Source: Monosporascus cannonballus
Taxonomy: Eukaryota > Ascomycota > Sordariomycetes > Xylariales
Reading direction: 5' to 3'
Assembly: GCA_004154925.1 (NCBI GenBank)
Contig: QJNS01000042.1
Span: 335,652-399,651 of the forward strand
Length of the DNA stretch: 64,000 nt
Both the position numbers and the translations under genes were made by a program. The notes under the pieces were generated by a model. That model was not told the origin of the DNA, made no database searches, and saw only the letters and a list, made by a program, of their open reading frames with translations. Positions within the stretch are counted from its first letter, which is position 1; the number at the start of each line of letters is the position of its first letter. Of this stretch, positions 38,566 through 51,200 are shown piece by piece.

Positions 38566-38754
38566 TATAACAGGTATAATATGTAAGTTAAACGGAAAAA
38601 TGGCCGAATAAAGACTTATATATAAGGTAAAAAAAAAAAGGAAAAACAGCTAGCTACTAACGAAATAGCTGCTCCCTATATACATATAAGTAAGCTCGGG
38701 CTAAGAAGCTCGCTCCGTAAGCCCGAGCTACCGTATAGGCTTTAGCCTATAACA
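38566..38754 (-). repeat. 5' LTR of M2, 189 bp
   Basis: On the plus strand it runs from tataacaggtataatatg to tagcctataaca, aligned along its full length with 33233-33420. Confidence 0.9.
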
Positions 38755-41300
38755 GCCGATTTTTATTATTAAATTTTAATAAAACTTAAATGCAAATATT
38801 AATCCTTTATTTAAAATAATTTTTATTAATAATCCGTATATATTAAAAATATATTTAAAACAATATATATTATTTATTAGGGGTTTGCACCTTTGTAATA
38901 TAATATACAATATAAAAATTTCGTAAATCTGTCGACGATTACAAAAGTATTATCGTAATATATTCCCGTAATTGGACTTTTTAAAATAAAAAGTCTCGTA
39001 ATAAAATCGAATATAATCAAATAGTATAGTTTTTTACGATTAATAATAACTATAATTTTCCGTATAGCTTTAGTCGTCGAATTCTTGTTCTGGCACAAAT
39101 ATCGTATTGCCATATAATTTTCTGTATCATTAATATTATTCTAAAAAAGGAATATATGCGTTAAAGCCGTTCTAAGGTTTTGTAAATACCTGGATATCCG
39201 TCTAATCAATATTCGTATATTTTTCGTATTAAATCTTTTTAATATTTTTTAAAACTTATATTATATATATTTTTTTGGGTTTTCGGGAAATTATTCTTAT
39301 ATGATTAAATTTTTTAATGCCTTTTAAAAGGTATTTTAGAAATCGTTATAATTTATGGTAAGAATCAATATCCTTTTATAAAAGAAATAAATAGTATATA
39401 ATTAATTTAACCAATATTTTTTGATATTTAGTTATTTGTTTAATGTATTTACTGTGTATTTTCTGAGCTTTTCCTATAAATAATAACGAAATCGCAGTTC
39501 GCCAATTTTTCCGCGAAACGAATTTATCATTTTGTAAATTTTTAGTTATTGTAAATCGCGTAAAATTTTAATAATTCATATAAACTAAAACCTGGTACAA
39601 ATTGCTTTTTAGTAAATACTTAAATTTTCGCAATACTATAATAATGGCGATATATTCTTTATTTATAATACCGTAATTAAATTCGGTTTTTTTAAATTTG
39701 TACGAAAAAAAATATAACAAAATATATTTTGCCTTGATTATTTCATTATCTAATTATTATATTTAATACGTAATTTAAAATATCGTTCTCTTAGTTTAAC
39801 AAGGCGGTTTAAATTATATATATTTAATATTAGCTTGCTAGTAATTCTGTCTTTAATATTTTAAAACGTCTTTTCCATTTTTAACGTTTTTTAATTTTTT
39901 TCGTAAAGTTCGTTAAGAGTATAGTTATTTTGCTAAAGTTCTAAATAAACTGTTTGTAATAATTAGAGGATCCAAGGAATGTTTATATTTCTTTACTTGT
40001 CCTTAGCGTCTGATATTCTGTAATTATAACGATTTTTTTAAAATGTATCCCAATATGTTTTAGGATAATAATATCTCCCAGGTATTTTATTTTCTTGTGT
40101 TTAAAATTACCTTTTTTTTGCGTTAATAAGTAGTCTTACGCTTTATAAAGCTTAAAAAACTTTAGGAATGTATTTTACGTATATTTTTTCGGTTTCCGAA
40201 AAAACGAGAATGTCGTCGAGAAAGCAAATCACAAAAATATTAAGATATTTTCGTAATATAAAATTTCTTATGCGTTAAAAGGTTACTAGTACGTTTGTGA
40301 ATCTTATCAATGGAATTAAATGCTTAAATAATCCGTATTTTACTTTAAACGGTTGTGTTTATTTATGAAATGGAATATTATAAATTATTAAGTTCTATAA
40401 AATTAATTTTTTATTTTTATAATTAAGGGTCATCATATGTAATTTTTAATACTAGTATTGTTTAATTATCGATAATTAATTATGAGTCGTATTTTTTCGT
40501 TTTTTTAAAATTCGAAAAATATAAAGTATTCTGCTAATACTTTCGAAGGTCGAAAGTATCCTTTTTGTAACCGATTTTCCAGATATTTTTTGAAAATACG
40601 TAATTCGTTTCCGTTAACATTGTAAATAGGGTAAAACTTCGTCGAAGGTCCTTTTTTAAAAACTATCTGATAATCCTATTCCTTATGCTCTGGTAGCTTT
40701 ATGTCAAGCTTTTTTTATAAAATGTTTTTCGTATCTGTAATATTATAATGGCATATTAGTTTAACTTTTTATCTTTTGGGGCTGTTATTTTAAATTGTTA
40801 TTTAGTTACTTTAATTTCGTTTTTGTAATAATAACGATACGTTATATTCTTCTCCAATACCTATTCTTTTGTATTGTATCTCATTAAGTAATAAGATTTT
40901 TATGGTGTTTTTCTTGACGGCATTCGTTATTATTATTTATCGAGTTTTAAGATTTTAATTTTCCTTCTTATTTATTAATAGGGTAAAAAATGAACCTTAC
41001 TTAATTTATCCTTTTATTAATTAAAACTTTGTATTAACGTATTTATTACAATTTTCAGATTATATTATACTTCCTAAATAAAATAATATCGAAATTAATT
41101 ATTTGGAATTATTTTTATATACAAATTTCGAAATGATTAATTTTGCATATAATCTTTTTGTTATCGTAAACGAATGCCGCACATTTGTCATTTGTGGTTA
41201 TATAAGGTTTTGATTTATTTCTTTATAATAATAAGAATTTATGAATAATATCCGGTATAATATAATTCTTTTTTATACCTTTATAATTTATTATTGCGCT
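38755..41300 (-). pseudogene. Element X pol: PR, RT, RNase H, integrase core
   Basis: Integrase: 38877-39113 is an open stretch of 78 codons containing FDFITRLFILKSPITGIYYD and FVIVDRFTKF, the first two catalytic acidic positions of the retroviral DD(35)E core. A Cys/His-type segment with YLCQNKNSTTKA precedes it. RT: FLDD at 40212-40223 followed by ILVF, one of the best preserved RT boxes in the window. RNase H lies between, about 39600-39900. The protease-side sequence near 41110-41300 matches element W. M2 interrupts the integrase at 38754. The frame is broken elsewhere by stops. Confidence 0.8.
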
Positions 41301-43380
41301 ATATTAATACGTTTTAATTTGTATGTTCAAAATAATAAGGTTATTAACGGCTTTTATCGTTAGGTTTAAAACCTTTTTCAGAATTTTCTTTTCATTTCTT
41401 TAGGTTTTGTTATTTTGTAGCTTTTTTGTAGATAACTTTTTTCTTTTAATTTTTGTTCGAATTTGTTAATCTTTACTTAAATTTTTGCATTTAACGCATT
41501 AATTATTATATATGTCGTTATTGCCGCCGTATTATATTTTCGAATCGTATTAATTACTTTTAATTTTGTTTTCATTTTTCTGGTTATTATATAAATTATG
41601 TTTTTATGTTTATAATTATATTTTATTATATAACGCCGTAAGTATTCTTTTAAACATTTTTTATATATTGGCGTATTTTGCATTTAATAATTTTGAATGA
41701 AAATCTATAATAAATATTGATTTGAAACAAATATCTGTAATAACCTTTTAATAATAATGTTTTACTTAATATTAAAAAACGTCCTTTTTCGTTTAGTAAT
41801 TATATTATTAATAATAATAAATAGGCCTTTTTACACGCGTTATATTTGTAATATAATTTTTTATTTCGGCCAATTATTAAATATTCTTTAAGTTTATAAA
41901 TCGAAAATATCGATATTAATGTTTATTATTTTTATTATTTCCAGGACGATTTAAAAATGCGATTTCTTTATAATATATAGGGGTAATAGAATCGTAAATA
42001 TATTATTTTCATTTTTCTTAATCCATATATTTTTGCCGTTAATAATATATAGCATGCATTTTGTTGTATTATTCACAAAGTTTGTGATAGATTTTTTTCT
42101 GTCTTATTCTGGTATTGGCGTAATTATTCTTATTATAGTTTTTTTTATGCTCGCGATACTTATTAAACCAGCTTTTTCGCTTTTTTCATTTCTCGTCAAA
42201 TCTTTTGTCGTAATGGCCCTTGTTATGCTTTTCGCCATAGGCGGCCTGGTACGTACTTAAGCCGAATTATGTTAATGGATTTGCGTCCGTTTTTTTGATT
42301 TTGTTTGGGTTGTCCCTTAGGTACTGGTTTCCAGTTGTTTTAATGAAGTTTCTTAGGTACCTTGTACTATATTGCCTTATGCCCTATTTTGTTACAATTG
42401 TAACATTTGGTCTCGCTGTGGTTTTTCTTATAAGTGGCTGTTAATTTTATGGGTCCTAGTTTTATATTATAAAAAATATTTTTAAGTTCAAAAGTATTAA
42501 TATTCGCCATATATCGGTGTTTTTTATTATTTTTCCTTTTGGTACATTTAATATATTTTACCTATTATCGATCGTTATATTTAATTATTATATTCATATG
42601 AGGTTAAAAATTATTAGGTTAATTAAACTTAAATTTCTTTTTAATATTTTAAGCTGTCGAAAAACTTAGCTTTTAATAATTTTTATTTTTAATTTAATTT
42701 AGCAATTAGTTAAATTAACATATTCGTACATTTAATATTGATTTCTAGATCGAAATTATTAAATTTATATTGCGGCTTTTATTTCTTTTGTTTATTTTTC
42801 GGAAAACCTTTCTTAACATTTCTGTAAATTATTCATAATTACTGTAAATTCGCATTACCTTAATGTTTCTTTTTATAATTGTCAAAATAATATATTCTTT
42901 TATAACGGGGTTGAATTAATTAACCGTATTTCCGGTAACTTATCTGGTTATAAATTTGATTTCTATAATAAGCGTAATTAATCGAAATAAAAAATAGTTA
43001 AAATATATTCAGTACTAAGTTAAGAACAGTTATAACTGGGTCGAAATTTTATTAAAAAAACTCTCGCTTAGGACATTTAAGTACTTTTCTCGTTTTCTTA
43101 GTGGAATTTAGCCGAATAACCTAACTTATTCGAAATAACCTCCAAATTTCGAAGGTTTTCCTTTTTCCCATAAATTTCTTATCATCAGCTTAAAAGAATA
43201 TTGTAAAATTATTAATATTTCTTTCCAGTTAAAAATTACGTTTATTTATGGCATCCAGGCGTCGGAAAACCTTTTTGTAAAAAAAGTAAGGCCTTTTTTC
43301 TTCCGACTCCATTCCAATATCCGAATTATTAGGGACCAAGTAAGTACGTTATTCGGGCTGTTTGTTGATAAACATAGCGT
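41300..43380 (-). pseudogene. Decayed gag of element X
   Basis: On the minus strand near 42412-42365 the frame reads KCYNCNKIGHKAIQY, a nearly intact CCHC knuckle with only the last Cys changed to Tyr. The rest of gag aligns with W (10721-12660). The short plus-strand open frame at 42033-42260 is a shadow of this region. The 5' end precedes the conserved leader at 43380-43431. Confidence 0.75.
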
Positions 43381-43431
43381 CGGCGATATTGCTCAAAGTT
43401 TAACGGTATTATTAAATAAGAATTTATAACG

Positions 43432-43828
43432 CATAAAGGCTGAACGGTTTAACCAATTATTAAAACTTAATTGTACGGGTTTATGTTAATAAAGTTATTG
43501 TAAGAAATTGAATAATAAATATAATAATTATATTATATTTCGCAATACCTAAAATACTTTAAATTACCATATTATATTATAAGCTAAAGTTATTTAAATT
43601 ATGGAAATAATAAGTAAATATATCCTTATTTTGGCTAAACCTACTTAAACGGCTTAAACCCTTAAGCCCGTTAAGCTCTTTAAGCTTTTTCGCCGGCTCA
43701 AAGGGCTTAAGGTACTTGGCACCTTAAAAGTTTTAAGCTAATTACGTAACATCTTGGTGGTGGTCGGGGTTTGTCTTTTTCGTGGGCCCGATCGTACGCA
43801 AAGAAGCCAAGACCGTTTTCTCATAATA
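43432..43828 (-). repeat. 5' LTR of element X, about 397 bp, U3 type B
   Basis: It begins cataaaggctgaacgg (mutated TGTGACGGCT) and ends near ctcataata. CTTAAG-type repeats occupy about 43640-43745, matching the 3' LTR. The right edge is set where alignment with X's own integrase shows element Y starting. Confidence 0.82.
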
Positions 43829-46547
43829 TCGCATTATAATATGATTTTCGGCATTATTAATTTTATTTTAAAAAATTAATAAGTTCGTTACAACCTTTTT
43901 AAGTTTTTAGAAATCTCTAGATATTTATATAATTAATATTTTTATATTTTTCGTATCAAATCCTTTTGATATTTCTTTGCAATTCATATATGATATATTC
44001 TTTGATTTTTCAATAAAATATCATTATTTGATTAAATTCTCGAATAAATATTAACAGGTACCACCCGAGTTATCGCAATCTATCATAAGCGGAAATATCC
44101 TTCTATAATAATATCAAAACCCGTATAACTAACTTTAACCAGTTTATTTTCGAAATCTGATCGCCTGCTTAAATTATCCGCTCTGCTGTTTTCTAATCCC
44201 TTTTTGTAAAGAATAACCACATCAAAGTTCGCCAATTTGTTTGTGTATTTTAGCTATCGTTCTATAAGTTCTTTGGTCGTAGTAAAACGGGTAAAATTCC
44301 GATAATCTTTATCACTTTTAATCTAATACATATTTCTCTTTAAGAAATGCCTAAATTGTTACACAGGCCTAATAATGTCCAAAAATACTTTATTTAGAAG
44401 ACCGTAATTAAATTCAATTGCTCTTAATTTGTACGATAAGATTAGAATCAGGTATAATTAGGTTTAATTATTTTGCTATCCGATTACTACGGTGAACGTG
44501 TAATTGAAAATATCGGTTTTCAATTTAACTAAAAAATTTTGATCGTATATAATTAATATTGGTTCGTTAATTATTATATCCTTAATATCTTAAAATGTGT
44601 TTTTAATTTTCGGTATTTATTTAAACTTTTCTTCTTTTTAATAAGGTTAGTTAAAAATATAGCTATCCTGCTAAAGTTGCGATCAAATTTCCTATAATCA
44701 TTGGCTAATCCAAGGGATATCTGTAAATTTTTAACCGTTATTAACGTCTGCTAATCCGTAATTACAGCAATCATTTAGGTGTATTTTTATATATCTTAAA
44801 GTAATAATATGTCTTAGATATTCCAATTTTTAGCTTTGAAATTAATTTTCTTTTGCGTTAATTAATAGTTTCACGTCGTATAAAGGTTTAAAATCATATA
44901 TATGTATCTTATATATATTCTTTCCGTTTTCAAATAAATGAAAATGTCGTTAAGGTAGCAAATAATAAAAATATCAAAGTATTGGTATAGCACATGATTG
45001 GCTATCAGTTAGAAAGTTATTAGTGCCTTCCTAAGTTCTATTAGTATAACCAACTATTTAAATAATCCGTATTCCTTCCTAAAGGTTATTTTCTATTCGT
45101 ATCCTTCTTTAATTTTAATAAAGTTATATACATTTTGGGGTCGAAATTTTATAAACTATTTTGCTTCGTAAAGTCGGTTTTTTATCTTTATGATTAACGG
45201 TAATAAAGTTCGAGATTTAAAAATGATATTGTTTAATTGCCGATAATTTACAATAAGTCAGAATTTCTTGTTTTTTTAGTGTACGAAAAATAAGGAGTAT
45301 TTTGTCCATAATTTCGAGGGTAGAATTTATCTCTTTTATGACCGATCTTTTAAGTATTCCTTAAGAGCGTATAATTTGTTTCCTGTAAAGTTGTACATGG
45401 GATAAAATTTCATCGAAGATATTTCGCTAAGGATTATCTTATAATCTTATTCATTATGTTCTCGTAATTTTGTATCGAGTTTCTTTTTGAAAACCTGCTT
45501 GTATTGGTTGTATTATATTGGCATATTTATTAAATTTTCTAATTTTTAGGACTATTACTTTAGATGATTATTAAGTTGCCCTAGATTCGTTTTAATAGTA
45601 ATAATAATATATCATATTTTTTATACCTACTTTTTATTTTGTATTTTATTTCTTTAGGTAATAAGATTTCTGTCGCAATACTTATGCTTATATTCGTCGC
45701 CATCTTTAATCGAATATTAACATTTTATATCTTGTATTTATTTATTAATAAGAATAAAACGAATTTTACTTAGCCAATTCTTTCGTTAATTTAAATTTTA
45801 TACTGGCGTATTCATGGCAATCTTAAAACCGTATAATAATTTCGTAGTAAAACGATATCGAAATTAATTATCTGCTATCGTTTTTGGATAGAAGTTTCGC
45901 AGTAATTAATTTGAGGTATAATGTTCTCGTTATCGTAAGCGAATTCCTAACTTTTGGCATTCGTTATTACCTCAGGTTTTTACTTATATTTCTAAACAAG
46001 TTAAGTTTCTTAACCATATCCGATGCAATATAGTTTCCATATAAAATTCTGTAATTTATTATTATAGTATATTAATATATTCGAATTCGTATATCTAAGA
46101 TAATAAAGTTATTAACGATTTTTATCGTCGTGTTTCCAGTCTTTCTTAGCAGTCTTTCCTAACTTTTCGGCGTTTCGTTATTTTACGGCTTTTTTATAGA
46201 TAATTTTCTTTTTTAATTCTTTTTCGAATTTGTCGAACTTTATATTTATTTCTATATTTAACGTATTAAATTGCTGCATCTAATGTTATTATAGGCATAT
46301 TTTTATATCGAAATATATAAATTGTTTTTGGTTTTGTTATAAATCCTTTTTTTACTTAGTAAATTATTTTTCCATAATTTTAATTGTCTTTTATAATACG
46401 TTATATTACCTATCGTTCTCTAATTCGTCACTACACTAACTTATTCTTTCTTTAATAATTTGGTGATCTTCTGGATTAGTAATAAAGGCTACTTAAAAAT
46501 GGAGATTTGTAAGAACCTTTTTGGTAATGTTTTTTATTATATGCCGG
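43829..46547 (-). pseudogene. Element Y pol (integrase N-terminus, RNase H, RT, PR) and gag C-terminus
   Basis: 43829-43930 aligns with the integrase zinc-binding region of X (39105-39190), so the catalytic core and everything 3' of it are missing. RT has YLND at 44946-44957 followed by IFI, one change from YLDD. RNase H lies about 44350-44600 and the protease side about 45750-45960, matching 41131 of X. Gag sequence then runs to 46547, where element A interrupts it. Stops are frequent but mutation is milder than in element 3. Confidence 0.75.
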
Positions 46548-46735
46548 TGTGATGGGGCTGTATGGAGCCCTATTATGGAGCACCGGATAAACGCCGGTAT
46601 TAAGCAGCATTAGCGCAGCGCCTTATATGCAAACATATATATCTGTATTTTTATTTTCCCTTTTTTTCTTTTTAGTTAGAAAATAAACTTTTTATTCGCA
46701 CCTGTTTGCATATAGCTTAGGTAAAGCTTTTTATG
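46548..46735 (+). repeat. 5' LTR of element A, 188 bp
   Basis: It starts TGTGATGGGGCTGTATGG and aligns base for base in length with 53217-53404 and with the M1 LTR. Confidence 0.92.
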
Positions 46736-48200
46736 TATTTTGTAGCTTATTATTTAGCAAAATAAAAAACGTTAAGGATTAGATATTAGGATTTTCGAAC
46801 GTTTCTTAAGGGGCCTAGTAAAGGGTTTTTATCGACCCAAAGTTATAAAAGGTATTTAGCGTTATAACGGAAATTTAATAAGCTTAATAGCGGTTATGGA
46901 ATAACGTATAAATTATCAGTTCGAAGAAAGCCAAAAAAATAGCTTAATTCTGTGAATATATAAAAGCGTAATATAAAGCAAATAAGAAATTAATATAAAC
47001 GGCCGAATAAGTTAAAAACCGTTTAATTATTTAACAAAAATTTATTATTTAGTTATAAGTTCGGAATACGATAGCCGTTATAAATATTAAGTTTTTCTCG
47101 ATTTAATAACGATCGGAAATGCAATTAGGCCATTTTGTAAAAACGGTTTAAACGACCGAATTAATAATAATAATTAAACGAAAGCGGTTATTTTGGCCAG
47201 AGAAGTTCGATAGGACAAAAAAGAAATTCCCCGGATAATACGTATTTATAACTTATAAACTCGAAATAAACGTTATTTTCGTAAGAAAAGTTCGTAAGTA
47301 ATTTTACGTGATCTACGAAAGGTTTAAAGTTAATATATAACGTATAATTATTATTTATTATATTACCGGGAAGTTATATAATATTTATAATTTTTTGTGT
47401 ATTTTTAAATATTATACGAATAATATAATAATTAACATAAAAAAGAAAAAATAACCAAATATTTTCCGAATTTAAAATAAACCGATAACGCGGAATTTCC
47501 TTATTTTATTTTTTATTTAAAAAAACGTTAGCAAATACGAAAAGAATTACCTAATTAACGGAAGCGAAATTTACGTTTTTAAGAGAAATATTAAATACGA
47601 AACTTATTTAAAATTTAATTTTAATGGATTTCCTTAAATATTATAATATATGGGTAAATAAAGTAATAGAAATTGCTGGACGCCTTAAAAGAACAATACG
47701 GCAAAAAAGAACGAATAACTTTTTAATAACTTAATTAAGCGGTAATAATTAAGCAAGAAATAACTTAAATAATAATATAAGCATAACGGGTATTTTGGCA
47801 GTAGAACGGCAAAAGTAAAAATTTTAAATTTTATCCCTACTGCCGAAATAATAGGTATAATAAGTAATTTAAGAAAAATAAAACGACTGTAAAGCAAAAG
47901 GCCTTTATTTACGTTATAGGCGTCTTAACTGTAAGACGAATTATTACCCGTTTTTATTAACAAAAAGACCTTAAAAAATTAGTTCGTTAAAAATATATAA
48001 AAACGAAAAATCGGAATTTGAAAGCGAAAAAAGAAAAAAGTAATTTTTGAATATCGGTACGTTTAAAAGCGAAAAATAACCCAGGCCGAAATAAAAATTA
48101 CAAAGCAAAATGTGGACAGTATTTTATTTATTATTAATATATATATTAATTAAGAAAAATTTATAAAAACTCTTATTAATTAAGGATATAAATATTTTGC
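46736..48200 (+). pseudogene. Decayed gag of element A
   Basis: Assigned by position between the 5' LTR leader and pol, and by similarity to M1 (about 3678-3300 minus strand). Basic, Lys/Arg-rich coding remnants occur around 47160-47240 and 47900-48050. I could not identify a CCHC box with confidence. Confidence 0.5.
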
Positions 48201-51200
48201 CGCAATAATTAAAACGTCCGTAAAACATTTACGGTTATTACGCGTTTTAATAAAATTACGCGGATTAAAAGAAATTCGAAAACAACCGATAACGGCAAGG
48301 AAAAACTAAGAAGATAATATATATAGAAATAGATATCGACGGTTTTAAAGTTAAAATATTCGCATATATTACTAATAATTTTAATTATTTTTTAATTTTA
48401 GGGAAATCTTAGATGGAATATTACGATATCGTATACGTAATACAAAAGCACCTTTTAACGGTAAACGTAATAAATTATATAAAAGTTTATAAAAAAAATA
48501 CGAAACCTAAGGAAATAACGTATAAGTAATTTGCGAAACGAAAAAAAAATTAATTGTCGTTTTTAAGGCGGAATTTTGAAAAATAAAAAAGATTAAAGGG
48601 ATTACATAAGAAATTTAGTTATTTTCAGTTATTTTGGCAAATGTTAACAAATAGTTAACACTTAAAAAAATAAAGATTAATAAAAAGCTACCGTTTATGT
48701 TAAAAATGTTTCGGAAGTTATTCGACAAAAAATTAGGCGACGTTTTATTTTTATTTTGGCCCGGAATAAATTATACGATTTTATTACGTAATAGCAAAAT
48801 AAAAAAAGAAATATTAATATTATGAGGGCCTTTATATAATATAATTAAGAGAAAGTTGTTAACCTTAAAAAAACCCTAGCGGAACTTTTGGATAAAAGAT
48901 ATATTCGTATAAATCATTTATTTATAAGGGTTCCAGATTTATTTATGAAAGAATCCGGAAAAAAGTTATATTTTTGTTATAATTATAAGGCGATAAATAT
49001 ATTAACCGAAAAAGACCGTTACCTTTTACCCTTTTTGTCGAAAACTTTAAAGTTTTTTTATGTTAAATAATTTACGAAAGTAACCATCCGAATAATATTT
49101 TATAAAATGAAAATTAAAAAAGGAAATAAATAAAAAACGGTGTTCGAAACGCATTTCGGCTTATACAAATAGCTGGTAATACCGTTCGGCTTATACGGGG
49201 CTTGCCTAATTTTCTATCGATATGTTAATAGGGTCCTAAAGGAGTATATTAAGGTTTTTCACTTAATATATATGGATAATATCTTTATTGTTTTCTTTAG
49301 AATTAAGGAGGATTATATGCAAAAAGTAAAAAAGGTCTTAAGCCGCTTAAGAAAAGCGGGTTTAAATTTAGATATCTTGAAATGCGAATTCGTCGTAAAA
49401 ATAATAAAATAATTTAAATTTATTATGAATGCCGGTAAAGGAATACGTATAAACCCCGAGAAATTACGTACGATTAAAAAGTAGAAAATGTTTAAAATAT
49501 TTAAGGGAATCCGAAATTTCTTAAGGTTTACAAATTTTTACCGCGATTTTATAACTTATTATGCGGATATATCGATACCGTTAATGGATTTAATCAGGAA
49601 AGGAATTTTATTCCGTTCCAGAAAAAAAGAAAATAACGGTTAAACGTTTTAAAACCGTTTTTATAACGAAATTAATTTTGGCATAATAAAATCCCGAAAA
49701 GTTTATAATATTAAAAATAAATTATTTAGTGGTAATATGTGGAAATGATTTATCTTAAATTAATAAGTAAAAAATATAACGTCTAATTGCTTATTATTTT
49801 AGGAAATTAAATTTCGTCAAAGCTAATTACGAAATATATAATAAATATTTTTAATAATAATAAATTATTTAAAAACGTAAAATACAAAATTACGTAACAT
49901 AATAGCCTTATTGAAAATTATTATTAACCATAACAATGTAAAATATTTTATAATTATTAAAAAGTTAAATTAACACCAAAAAAATAATTAAAAAAGTTAT
50001 TCCGTTTTAATTTCTATTTCGAATTCCTTACCGGCCGTTTAAATATTAAGGCCGATATATTTTCGCGTAAAGAACAAAATATGTTTATAGAAGAAGGCAA
50101 TAATTAAAAGATCGTACCAAAATTTAAAATTAATAAAAAATAAATAATTACTTATATTATTTACGAAATATTAAAAATATGCCGAAAATACGATAATAAT
50201 TAATAATATTAAAATTAAAAATAATAAGTTATTTCCAAAAACGTAAATATTTTAATATTACGAAAACCTTTAAAAACTTTAAAACGTAACGTTATAGCGT
50301 AATAAAAGTTACGACCGTATTATTAAGGTTATTATAAAAAGGGAACGAAATTCTTTACGCATTTAAAATTATTAATATTAATTACCGAATATATTTTAAA
50401 TGCTAAAGGTTTTCTTTAACTTCGGAAACGCCTTTAAATCCTTGATTAAAATTTGCTTAGGACGGCCTTAATATAAAATACATACGATTTTTATATAATA
50501 AGTTGCCTCGGTAAAAAAGTTACGATAATAATATTTTCGAAAAACCTTGTTAATTAGGTATATATCGTATGATAAAATATTTTTATAGGAATTATAATAT
50601 ATATAATTATAATAACGCATAGAAAAATAAGAAAAAAATATTAAAGTTCTTTTCGATTCTCCAATGATTTTATAACAAATTTTTAATCGATTTTATAATG
50701 AATTTATTATTTGTTTTTTTAATATTACTTATATTTTTTAATATTTATAATAAACCGATTATTTAAAATAATAATTTTAAAAATATTATATATAATAAAT
50801 ATAAAAATATATATAGTATTATTCGTCAAACCATATTAAAAACCTTAAATTTTTCGGAGGATTATTATAAGTAATAAAAACATTAAATAAATAATAAATT
50901 TGGTAACAAAATTTATAACTTAATAAAAATAAAATAATATTTCTTTATTATAAATTACTGAAAAACAAATAATATTAGCAAAAGGGCTAATTAAAATAAA
51001 TTAATTTATTTATGACTTTTCGTAATATATATATAATAAAAATAAAATATATTTTTCCGGAAACGATATTTGTATTTTATAACCGAAATATAATGTTAAT
51101 AAAATTAAAATCTTTTTCTTATTTTATAGATATTATAATAAGGGAATTCCTTAAATAAAAAATAATTCGGGAATTAAAAAGAATTTATATACAAAAAATA

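Larger units (their letters stand above)
33233..38754 (-). mobile_element. Ty3/gypsy element M2 (family 3), complete, nested in X
   Basis: This 5,522-bp minus-strand element has LTRs at 33233-33420 and 38566-38754. The flanking duplication is gacga (33228-33232) and gccga (38755-38759), with one mismatch. Rejoining the flanks restores the integrase sequence of X. A purine tract (aaggcgaaaaaaagggtaa) adjoins the 3' LTR in element orientation. It is unrelated to family 1 in its LTRs. Confidence 0.9.
31471..43828 (-). mobile_element. Ty3/gypsy chromovirus element X (family 1), split by M2
   Basis: This minus-strand element has its 3' LTR at 31471-31865 and 5' LTR at 43432-43828, both U3 type B. 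The internal parts 31866-33232 and 38755-43431 join to a family 1 body once M2 and its target duplication are removed. Integrase, RT and the gag knuckle are all recognisable. The left flank is the copia remnant while the right flank is integrase of element Y. No matching target duplication is found, so one boundary has probably been rearranged. Confidence 0.85.

Noticed and set aside
40212..40223. Possible active reverse transcriptase because FLDD/YLDD boxes are intact in X and elements 1 and 2
   Set aside because: Neighbouring domains contain multiple stops in each copy, so no functional protein can be made.
42033..42260. 75-codon hydrophobic open frame on the plus strand
   Set aside because: It lies antisense to the gag of element X, and its hydrophobicity comes from reading RIP-made T runs. 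The minus strand carries the CCHC knuckle just beyond it.
43836..43841. Alternative right edge of the X 5' LTR at 43841 (ttataata)
   Set aside because: Sequence from about 43826 onward aligns continuously with integrase in element X itself, so it belongs to Y.
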